From the NCBI GenBank assembly GCA_039715055.1, contig JBDLID010000185.1, positions 1 to 5,130 of the forward strand: a stretch of 5,130 bases of DNA, read 5' to 3'. The notes below the pieces were generated by a model. That model was not told where the DNA came from. It ran no database searches and saw nothing but the letters and a program-made list of their open reading frames with translations. A program made the position numbers and the translations under genes. This stretch comes from JBDLID01 sp039715055. Lineage in GTDB: Bacteria; Desulfobacterota; Desulfobulbia; Desulfobulbales; Desulfocapsaceae. Positions 1-5,130 of the stretch are shown here, piece after piece; the stretch's first letter is position 1, and each line of letters starts with the position of its first letter.

Positions 1-1005
1 GCCCACCCGGTTGCCACTGTGACAACGGACACACTGGGTCGTGGGAATGGCAGTGGTCATCCGGTGCTTCATTGGATAACCGCGCTTGGAGATAAGACCG
101 GAGAGATCCATTTTCAGTTTCGGATCATTGGCCTTGGCCTCGTTGTTGGCCTTCTGGGTTTTCAGGATGGCCTTGTCGCCGGTCATGGTCTGGCCGTCGT
201 TGGCGTAGATCATGTGACAGGCGGCACAGCCTGTGGCCCGGTAATCACCGAGACGGTTGGGTGCCGGTGAGTTGATGTGGCAGCGCAGACACTTCTTGCG
301 CAGCATGTCATCAACCAGTTGACCGGATTCCTTCTCGGTGGGGATTACCTTGGTGCCGCCCTTGCCGTTGACCGAGTACTTTGCGTCAACGTTTGCCTGG
401 GCGCCCCAGGCGTAACGGGTGGCGTTAATCTCACCGGCCGCTGTGGCCATGAGAGACGATTCCACCTTGTGCAGCTGGTCGGAGTGACAGTCTGTCGTTC
501 CGCAGGTCTTGGCTACAACGGCACCGTCGGAAGGATTGGAGAACATCCCGGCATGGGCTGCCTTCATATCCTTGGCCTTGTCGTCGCCCTGGTGACACTG
601 GACGCAGGCAAAGTCATGGGTGTCGCTGATTGCCTCAATCCCATCATGACAGGACAGACAAGCACCGCCTTTGGTGGCCGCCTTTACACCGGCAAACACC
701 TTATCAACTGGAAATTTTACATCAAGATACTCTTTTTCCAGCATATGTTTACGTGGTTTATCCCAGGCAAAAGGAACTCCTTCCGGAGTAATCTTCATCA
801 TCTCGCCGTCCACTTTCTTCATGGGCAGCTCAAAGCGCCTGGCATCGGCAAAGTCGGAGGCATCATCCACCTTTTTCAAGGGGTAGCTTTTGTCTCCTAC
901 CTTGATCATCTTATCCGCAGCAAACCCGGGGCTGGCAGCTATTCCGACAAGGAATGCTCCTGCACCACAGGCCGCGAGGATTGTTGTAAGTTTTGTTTTA
1001 CTCAT
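1..1005 (-). CDS. Exported multiheme cytochrome c, paralog of the upstream dodecaheme gene (3' part beyond the window)
   Basis: This reading frame is open from an ATG at 1005-1003 to the left edge (335 codons, no stop), so the C-terminus is missing. A signal peptide spans about residues 1-30, ending GFAA before Asp31. An LAAC at residues 10-13 also resembles a short lipobox. Six heme c sites are visible: CLSCH 116-120, CVQCH 134-138, CGTTDCH 168-174 (a CX4CH), CLRCH 239-243, CAACH 260-264 and CVRCH 325-329. Additional His residues could be distal ligands. The order, the CX4CH third site and the flanking words (CxxCHDG; DYRAxGCAACH; MTTAIPTTQCVRCH versus VTTAVPAEQCIHCH) match the gene just upstream, so the two are paralogs. 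It should act as an electron-transfer protein outside the cytoplasmic membrane. Only 11 bp separate it from the upstream stop, and a strong Shine-Dalgarno site supports this start. A GTG lies one codon upstream in frame but is less likely. No catalytic domain is visible; the exact family name and total heme count are unknown. Confidence 0.93.
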   Translation of the reverse strand, partial: MSKTKLTTILAACGAGAFLVGIAASPGFAADKMIKVGDKSYPLKKVDDASDFADARRFELPMKKVDGEMMKITPEGVPFAWDKPRKHMLEKEYLDVKFPVDKVFAGVKAATKGGACLSCHDGIEAISDTHDFACVQCHQGDDKAKDMKAAHAGMFSNPSDGAVVAKTCGTTDCHSDQLHKVESSLMATAAGEINATRYAWGAQANVDAKYSVNGKGGTKVIPTEKESGQLVDDMLRKKCLRCHINSPAPNRLGDYRATGCAACHMIYANDGQTMTGDKAILKTQKANNEAKANDPKLKMDLSGLISKRGYPMKHRMTTAIPTTQCVRCHSGNRVG

Positions 1006-1010
1006 CACGT

Positions 1011-1018
1011 TCCTCCTT
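1011..1018 (-). promoter_or_regulatory. Ribosome binding site of the downstream multiheme cytochrome, overlapping the previous stop codon
   Basis: Read on the minus strand the sequence is AAGGAGGA, with GGAGG at 1016-1012, six bases before the ATG at 1005. Its first two A bases are the last two bases of the TAA stop (1019-1017) of the dodecaheme gene. This near-perfect site fixes the start of the downstream gene and suggests the two cytochromes are translated from one mRNA, possibly with re-use of terminating ribosomes. Confidence 0.85.
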
Positions 1019-3263
1019 ATTTGGCTGCGGCGGTTGCCTTTTTCATGAAGTCATCCTTCTTACACTTGGTCGGGAAGTCTTCATAGGCCTTGTATATATC
1101 CTGGTAGATCGGGTCGTCGTAGCCGTCATGACATGGCAGACAGTTACCGATTTTAAGGATTCGATTCAACTCGGCCTGGTTAAAGGGTCGCGCGCCAACA
1201 TGGGAAGTAGACGCAATCTGATTGCCTTGCGGTGTTGCCATAACATCCAGCGGGAAGGCTGCGGACAGCCCTGACCGATCCATCTCATAGGTGTACTTCA
1301 TGGCATCGTCTTTTCCGGACGGATCAGAGCCGATACTCAGCTGACCGGTACCGAGACCCAATGCCTTGGGATTGAGATGGCAGTCCTCACAGGAACGGAC
1401 CTCGGTACGGACCGTATGAGTGAAAACCGGGTTGGTGGCTACAGATGAGTAACCTTCAGCAGACTGGAAGACAAAGTTGTCAAAGTCACCGATGATTTCG
1501 CCACTGCCGTTAACAGCGTTGAAGAACACCTGGCAACCAGGCACATAAGTGTTGACCAGCCCCTTGGCGGAGATACCGAGAAGCGGGGTATCGTAGCGCA
1601 CATAGGTCCTGAACTCGGGCCATTTACCGGCCGATTTCTGGTAGGTCAGCTTATCTTTGCCTTTATTGGTCTGATCATAGTTGTCGTGACAGCCGTAACA
1701 CTGTGAGGTGTGGCGGGCATGACAGGCCCAGCATTCCATCCTCTCCTGATGCTGCGGAATGGAGTGAACGCCTTTTTTATTGGTGATGATCGGCATCAAG
1801 TGCTCACGACCATCAAACTTGGAGATCAGAATCGGCTCACCGTCGATGATCTTGGCATTGGTGTACTTGTTACCGCGAGCGGTAACCACCATCTCGTCAC
1901 CTACTTTGTTCTCGTAGTTGGGAGAAACCATGCCGAGCCGGATAACCCGGTCATCTTTATCGGTTATTTTGGTGGTAATAAGACCCTCTTTATAGGAACC
2001 ATGACAGTCCTGACAGCGAACTTCGGCCTGCTCATGCTTCTTCGAGTAGAGGTTGCCGTCGCCCATTGTGTCGAACTGGGTATGACAATCGATACACTCC
2101 ATACCCTTCTCATAATGGATATCCATCATGGGGGTGTTGTAATACTTACCGTGATACTTCTCACTGGAGTGTTTACCACTCATGAAGGGAGTGCCGTAGA
2201 AATCAGATTCCACACGACCTTCATAACTCACACCAGTCCGGCCGCCGCGGTTATGACAGTGAATACACTGTTCGGCGGGAACCGCTGTGGTGACCTGGTG
2301 AACTTTGCCGTGACCACGCTCATCCTTTGGAATGGTCGGGTCAGAGCCTTTGTAAAAACCGTCGTTATCATAGAGAACGTGACAGGCGGCACAACCCTGG
2401 GCGCGATAATCGGCCGGGGCCTGCTTGCCTTCGTTCCAGAAGTGACAGCGGGCACATGATTTACGCCACTGGGAATCGGCGTTCTCACCCTCGATGCGCA
2501 TGGGGTTGCCCATATCATCGGTGGTGATGATGTTGCCGTCATCGTCGGTCTCAAGGTCTTTGGCGGAAAAGACCGGCAGGGTGTCCATCTTCTTCACACC
2601 GCCGCGATGCTCGGGTACGTAATCTGTATCGTCCATACCCACGCCGGAATACTTGGAAAACTTGGATTCCTGGGCAGCATACTGGTAACGCAGCGCCCCG
2701 GAAATACCGGACTGCAGCCCCATAACGGTGCGGCGTACCCGGTAGACGTGGTTCATATCTTCCTGCTCATGGCCATAATGGCAACCGGCGAGTCCACAAG
2801 ATTTCTCAAGTATACGCAGGTTGGACGGATTTCGCTGGCCCTTCATTGATCGTGCGGAGATCATGTTCGAATGGGCCTCGGCCTTAAGCAGCGAGTCCGG
2901 CTTGTCAGAGCCGTGACAGATAGTACATCCGTAGGTGGCAATGGGGTGAAAAGCAGATATCTGCTCAACACCATCGTGACAGGTGAGACACTTTTCAACC
3001 ACCTTACCACGTTTTTTCTCGTGGGGCAGTTTGGCGTCATCAACCGTGATCACCTTTTCGACCAGTTCCTTCTTCAACCACATATCTTTCTTACCCGGTT
3101 GCTTGGATGCCATCTCCATATTGAACTTGGTCTGCCATTTTTTCCATTCGTCAGCAGGTTCGGCGGCTGAATAAGCCGGTCTAACCCCGACGAATGCCAT
3201 ACAGACAAACACGCCCACACCAACGGACAGCAAAGATTGTGTTTGCTTCAGCTTGAATTTCAT
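1017..3263 (-). CDS. Exported dodecaheme c-type cytochrome (748 residues)
   Basis: This complete gene encodes a periplasmic or outer-membrane-associated electron-transfer cytochrome. A signal peptide (KFKLK n-region, hydrophobic core, AYSA cleavage region near residue 32) is followed by twelve heme c sites: CLTCH 92, CTICH 113, CGLAGCH 156 (a CX4CH), CARCH 270, CAACH 291, CIHCH 333, CIDCH 390, CQDCH 417, CWACH 511, CYGCH 522, CEDCH 625 and CLPCH 708. Long heme-free stretches lie at about 163-269, 422-510, 527-624 and 630-707, so the hemes are clustered and probably separated by folded non-heme segments. The open frame extends five codons further to a TTG at 3278, but a GGGAGG site ends five bases before the ATG at 3263, so ATG is chosen. 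The first half is paralogous to the next gene, 11 bp downstream. The only extra cysteines noted in the mature part are Cys577 and Cys734. No lipobox, membrane helix or reductase domain is seen. The heme count resembles that of outer-membrane dodecaheme cytochromes of Geobacter (OmcB type), but homology to them cannot be claimed from the sequence alone. A wire or acceptor role is inference. Confidence 0.95.
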   Translation of the reverse strand: MKFKLKQTQSLLSVGVGVFVCMAFVGVRPAYSAAEPADEWKKWQTKFNMEMASKQPGKKDMWLKKELVEKVITVDDAKLPHEKKRGKVVEKCLTCHDGVEQISAFHPIATYGCTICHGSDKPDSLLKAEAHSNMISARSMKGQRNPSNLRILEKSCGLAGCHYGHEQEDMNHVYRVRRTVMGLQSGISGALRYQYAAQESKFSKYSGVGMDDTDYVPEHRGGVKKMDTLPVFSAKDLETDDDGNIITTDDMGNPMRIEGENADSQWRKSCARCHFWNEGKQAPADYRAQGCAACHVLYDNDGFYKGSDPTIPKDERGHGKVHQVTTAVPAEQCIHCHNRGGRTGVSYEGRVESDFYGTPFMSGKHSSEKYHGKYYNTPMMDIHYEKGMECIDCHTQFDTMGDGNLYSKKHEQAEVRCQDCHGSYKEGLITTKITDKDDRVIRLGMVSPNYENKVGDEMVVTARGNKYTNAKIIDGEPILISKFDGREHLMPIITNKKGVHSIPQHQERMECWACHARHTSQCYGCHDNYDQTNKGKDKLTYQKSAGKWPEFRTYVRYDTPLLGISAKGLVNTYVPGCQVFFNAVNGSGEIIGDFDNFVFQSAEGYSSVATNPVFTHTVRTEVRSCEDCHLNPKALGLGTGQLSIGSDPSGKDDAMKYTYEMDRSGLSAAFPLDVMATPQGNQIASTSHVGARPFNQAELNRILKIGNCLPCHDGYDDPIYQDIYKAYEDFPTKCKKDDFMKKATAAAK

Positions 3264-3268
3264 AAAAG

Positions 3269-3276
3269 CCTCCCTC
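3269..3276 (-). promoter_or_regulatory. Ribosome binding site that decides the dodecaheme start
   Basis: The minus strand reads GAGGGAGG followed by CTTTT and then ATG. The GGGAGG core sits five bases from the ATG at 3263, the usual distance. It lies inside the TTG-initiated extension (3278-3264), which argues that the extension is not translated and that the protein begins MKFKLK, a normal signal-peptide n-region. Confidence 0.85.
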
Positions 3277-3361
3277 AAAGTGATTGGCTACCTCTCTATT
3301 GCAGATTCATTTTTTCTTCCTTGAAACTGTTTGTGTCCCACCCCTCCTTAGCAGGCTCTCA

Positions 3362-3375
3362 TTGAAGTTCATCAA
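3362..3375. promoter_or_regulatory. Imperfect 14-bp palindrome, possible operator
   Basis: The sequence TTGAAGTTCATCAA matches its own reverse complement at 10 of 14 positions, with perfect TTGA/TCAA outer arms. It lies about 100 bp upstream of the dodecaheme start, where a regulator of a secondary promoter could bind. Short AT-rich palindromes occur often by chance, and it does not match an operator I recognise with confidence. Confidence 0.2.
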
Positions 3376-3408
3376 ACGACAGACAAAGTTTACTGCCGAA
3401 AAAATCGT

Positions 3409-3858
3409 TTACCATTTCTTGGCGGCCTGACAGTTGCAGAGTTCCCGCAAATACAGAACCAGTGATTTTATCCGCTCATCACCAAGCGCAGCCCCCCATG
3501 GCGGCATCAGGGTCGACTTGGCCACCTCGGCTCCACCGAGGTTGATGGCATCAAAAAGCTTGGTATCATTTCGCTCAGACATAAACTTGGAATCGGTGTG
3601 ATTGGCCGGCTTGACCAGGAGCGTGGGGGCATTGAAGCCATTCCCGTCTCCTTTGATGCCATGGCACGGCGTACAGTAGTGCTGATAGGTGGCCCGGCCC
3701 ACTTCAAGGCTCACCTCATATTTTTTTTCACTTTTTACTTCCGGGGCTTTTTCAGGCTCCGGCTGCTCACTGGCCACAGCGGAAGCCACACTGAAAAATG
3801 TCACCGCAAAAGCGGCCAACAGCAGCAGAAGAGATATTTGTTTTCTATTGTTTATCAT
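3409..3858 (-). CDS. Small exported monoheme class I cytochrome c (149 residues)
   Basis: This is a soluble or loosely attached periplasmic electron carrier. A signal peptide (residues 1-27, core SLLLLLAAFAVTFF, cleavage near ASA or VAS) is followed by a Pro/Glu/Lys-rich linker at about 31-46. A single class I cytochrome c domain then runs from about 50 to 140. The heme site is CTPCH at 62-66 followed by GxxGDGxG, and Met118 in the LMPPWG motif is the likely sixth ligand. The C-terminal helix carries the usual LVLYLREL pattern. The protein ends with an unusual C-N-C (141 and 143). The start ATG at 3858 is preceded by AAGGTGAG and lies 18 bp after the stop of the four-module cytochrome gene, so the two are almost certainly co-transcribed. 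It may shuttle electrons between that protein and the multiheme cytochromes; this role is inferred from position and domain type only. Confidence 0.94.
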   Translation of the reverse strand: MINNRKQISLLLLLAAFAVTFFSVASAVASEQPEPEKAPEVKSEKKYEVSLEVGRATYQHYCTPCHGIKGDGNGFNAPTLLVKPANHTDSKFMSERNDTKLFDAINLGGAEVAKSTLMPPWGAALGDERIKSLVLYLRELCNCQAAKKW

Positions 3859-3860
3859 TT

Positions 3861-3868
3861 CTCACCTT
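3861..3868 (-). promoter_or_regulatory. Ribosome binding site of the monoheme cytochrome
   Basis: The minus strand reads AAGGTGAG, then AA, then the ATG. AGGTGA pairs with the 3' part of the anti-Shine-Dalgarno sequence, so the short apparent spacing is normal. It lies within the 18-bp gap after the upstream TGA stop (3879-3877), which supports translation from a shared mRNA. Confidence 0.6.
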
Positions 3869-3876
3869 CAGGTATC

Positions 3877-5130
3877 TCACTGATCAGATGCACTCATTTC
3901 TGCGGCCTGCTTAGCCAGCAGTTCGTCATCCCAACGTTTCTTGATGGTATCCCAAACCGCCTCAGGCACTTCGTTAAAGCTCATGATAAGATCGGAAAGG
4001 AGCTCCAGCTCATCGGGATACATCTCAAAGTTGGGCATCTGCACATCACCAATAAACTTCTGGGGATTGGCAAGGTAGCTCTTTACCCAGTCTCCACGGA
4101 GCCGATTGGCCAAATCACTCTGATCCGGCCCGATAATACCGCCCTTCCCGTTCCAGGCATGGCAGGATTGACAGGAAAACGTCTGGAAATAGAGCTGCCA
4201 GGCCTTTTCCCGATCTTCTGCGGAAACCTTTTTCTTTGGAGGCTGATAGTACGGATAGGAGACCTGGTCTCCATCGGCAAAGTAGGCAGCGAGCCGCTGT
4301 GCCTCCTCTTCACTGAAGGAAAAGGTCGGCATTCGCGTCGGCTCAACTCCCATTGGCCTGATCTTGGTGGGGGCAAGCAGAAAATTACTCATCCACTTGG
4401 GATTGATCCGTTTGCCCTGGAAGCTTAAATCCGGGCCGATGGTACCGCCCTCACCGCCTATCTTGTGGCAGCCGCGGCAGTTGTTCTCTTCAATGAGCTT
4501 CTCTCCAGCAATGCTTACGGATTTTGCAGGGAACAGCTCCTTTTTATACTCAGCAGGAATGTTATCCCGCGACCGCAGTGACAGCAGGAAGACGAGAAGG
4601 TCTTCAGCCTGCTCCTCGCTCAAACCGAAATTCGGCATGAGGGTGGGCATCTCCTTGGTATTGAAGGCCCTGGGGTTCTGCACCTTGAGGAGCAGCCAAT
4701 CGGTAAGCTTCTTGTCGATTTTGGTGTCGCCAAACACCAGCTCATCAACCCTTTTGGAGCCAATGCCATCGTGGACCGGGGCGTTGTAGCCAAGCCCGAA
4801 GTTTTCAATGGAGTGACAGCCTGTACAACCGGTATCGACCACCAGCTTTTTACCCTTGGCAACAAGTGCCTCATCTGCGTCCGGAGCAGCTGCGCCTGCA
4901 GCTCCTTCTTTTTTCAGACTGGACAGGTAAGCGACAAGATCAGCGATATCGTCTTTGGGCACCCGCAGGTTGGGCATCAGGGTCTCAGGCCAGTATTTCC
5001 TGGGATCCTCGATCCAGGAATAGAGCCACTCTGGATTACTCTTCTCGCCAATCCGGGAAAGATCCGGGCCAAAGCCCTCATCCTTGCCGTCAACGGAGTG
5101 ACAGCCGAGGCAGCCCAGATCGGTCAGCAG
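3877..5130 (-). CDS. Multi-module class I-type cytochrome c with at least four hemes (5' part beyond the window)
   Basis: The frame is open from the right edge to a TGA at 3879-3877, giving 417 visible residues. The true start lies outside; the internal ATG at 4977 is the axial Met of the first module, not a start. Four class I-like modules follow one another: CLGCH 7-11 with TLMPN (Met52); CTGCH 102-106 with LMPNF (Met165); CRGCH 218-222 with RMPTF (Met267); and CQSCH 320-324 with QMPNF (Met365). Modules 1, 3 and 4 share a GPD or GPDLS word after the heme, and all end in a helix before the next module. An Ala-rich linker at about 74-84 separates modules 1 and 2, and a YPYYQPPKKK linker near 291-300 precedes module 4. 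The protein ends in a charged helix with no membrane segment. Met/His ligation implies fairly high-potential hemes. It may accept electrons from a membrane quinol-oxidising complex, and an N-terminal anchor, further module or cytochrome b fusion could lie off the edge; this is inference. It is followed after 18 bp by the monoheme gene. Confidence 0.93.
   Translation of the reverse strand: MLTDLGCLGCHSVDGKDEGFGPDLSRIGEKSNPEWLYSWIEDPRKYWPETLMPNLRVPKDDIADLVAYLSSLKKEGAAGAAAPDADEALVAKGKKLVVDTGCTGCHSIENFGLGYNAPVHDGIGSKRVDELVFGDTKIDKKLTDWLLLKVQNPRAFNTKEMPTLMPNFGLSEEQAEDLLVFLLSLRSRDNIPAEYKKELFPAKSVSIAGEKLIEENNCRGCHKIGGEGGTIGPDLSFQGKRINPKWMSNFLLAPTKIRPMGVEPTRMPTFSFSEEEAQRLAAYFADGDQVSYPYYQPPKKKVSAEDREKAWQLYFQTFSCQSCHAWNGKGGIIGPDQSDLANRLRGDWVKSYLANPQKFIGDVQMPNFEMYPDELELLSDLIMSFNEVPEAVWDTIKKRWDDELLAKQAAEMSASDQ

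Larger units (their letters stand above)
3264..3408 (-). other. 145-bp intergenic gap in the middle of the cytochrome gene run
   Basis: This is the only sizeable non-coding stretch, between the monoheme gene and the dodecaheme gene. Read on the minus strand it begins with a T-run (ACGATTTTTTCGG) directly after the upstream stop, but the flanking arms pair over only three bases, so it is not a convincing terminator. It also holds an imperfect palindrome (3375-3362), a second purine-rich AAGGAGGGG element with no well-spaced start codon, and a four-codon mini-ORF. A weak promoter-like pair (TTGTCT, 17 bases, AATGAG) can be drawn, but the -10 is poor. A secondary promoter or RNA processing site is plausible, because every other junction here is 18 bp or shorter, but it is not proven. 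Confidence 0.5.

Noticed and set aside
277..1086. Plus-strand open frame of 269 codons
   Set aside because: It lies antisense to the second multiheme cytochrome, has no recognisable domain or ribosome binding site, and its Cys/His content is unlike the clear heme motifs on the other strand.
1710..2459. Plus-strand open frame of 249 codons
   Set aside because: It is entirely antisense to the dodecaheme gene. The Val/Thr/Gly-rich translation is what the complement of GC-biased codons gives, and no domain is recognisable.
3264..3278. TTG start five codons upstream for the dodecaheme protein
   Set aside because: The extension contains the Shine-Dalgarno site of the ATG at 3263, and MREAF would be an atypical addition before a normal signal peptide.
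3395..3408. Intrinsic terminator after the monoheme gene (T-run ACGATTTTTTCGG)
   Set aside because: The possible stem has only about three base pairs and the T-run is in the loop rather than after a GC-rich stem.
3598..4428. Plus-strand open frame of 276 codons
   Set aside because: It runs antisense across two clear cytochrome genes and the gap between them, with no domain and no ribosome binding site noted.
3877..4977. ATG at 4977 as the start of the four-module cytochrome
   Set aside because: The frame continues upstream to the window edge with another CXXCH (CLGCH), and this Met is the predicted axial ligand of that module.
1..5130. Recurring TGACAG and CATGACAG words on the plus strand, resembling dispersed repeats
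   Set aside because: They are the complement of the codons for the CxxCH heme motifs (TGT CAC/CAT preceded by variable codons), so they reflect protein motifs rather than DNA repeats.

Overview
All genes in this window lie on the minus strand and form one run of c-type cytochrome genes. They read from the right edge to the left edge and continue past both edges. In transcription order they are: (1) a large class I-type cytochrome c with four CXXCH modules visible, cut off at its N-terminus by the right edge (5130-3877); (2) a small exported monoheme cytochrome c (3858-3409); (3) a complete exported dodecaheme cytochrome of 748 residues (3263-1017); and (4) a second exported multiheme cytochrome related to gene 3, with six hemes visible before the left edge cuts off its C-terminus (1005-1). 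At least 23 heme-binding motifs are encoded in 5.1 kb. Genes 1-2 and 3-4 are tightly coupled (18 bp and 11 bp apart). A 145-bp gap separates the two pairs and is the only stretch of non-coding DNA of any size.

The organism is probably an anaerobic or microaerophilic respiratory bacterium with a large multiheme cytochrome inventory. Desulfobacterota (Desulfuromonadia or Desulfobulbia type) fit best, although Nitrospirota or similar lineages cannot be excluded. This is inferred from the density of multiheme cytochromes, the CX4CH heme motifs, the moderate GC content and the strong GGAGG-type ribosome binding sites. No taxonomic marker is present.

A reasonable model for how the genes work together is as follows. 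The class I modules of genes 1 and 2 would take single electrons, perhaps from a membrane quinol-oxidising cytochrome b complex encoded to the right of the window. They would pass them to the multiheme wires of genes 3 and 4 in the periplasm or at the outer membrane. The direction, terminal acceptor and partner are inference. No cytochrome b, Rieske protein, porin or catalytic reductase domain is visible here.

The most interesting points are the tandem paralogous pair with a conserved heme layout (including a CX4CH third heme in both), the possible lipobox in the downstream paralog, and the mid-operon gap with a possible leader peptide and imperfect palindrome. No RNA genes, mobile elements, CRISPR arrays or convincing intrinsic terminators were found.
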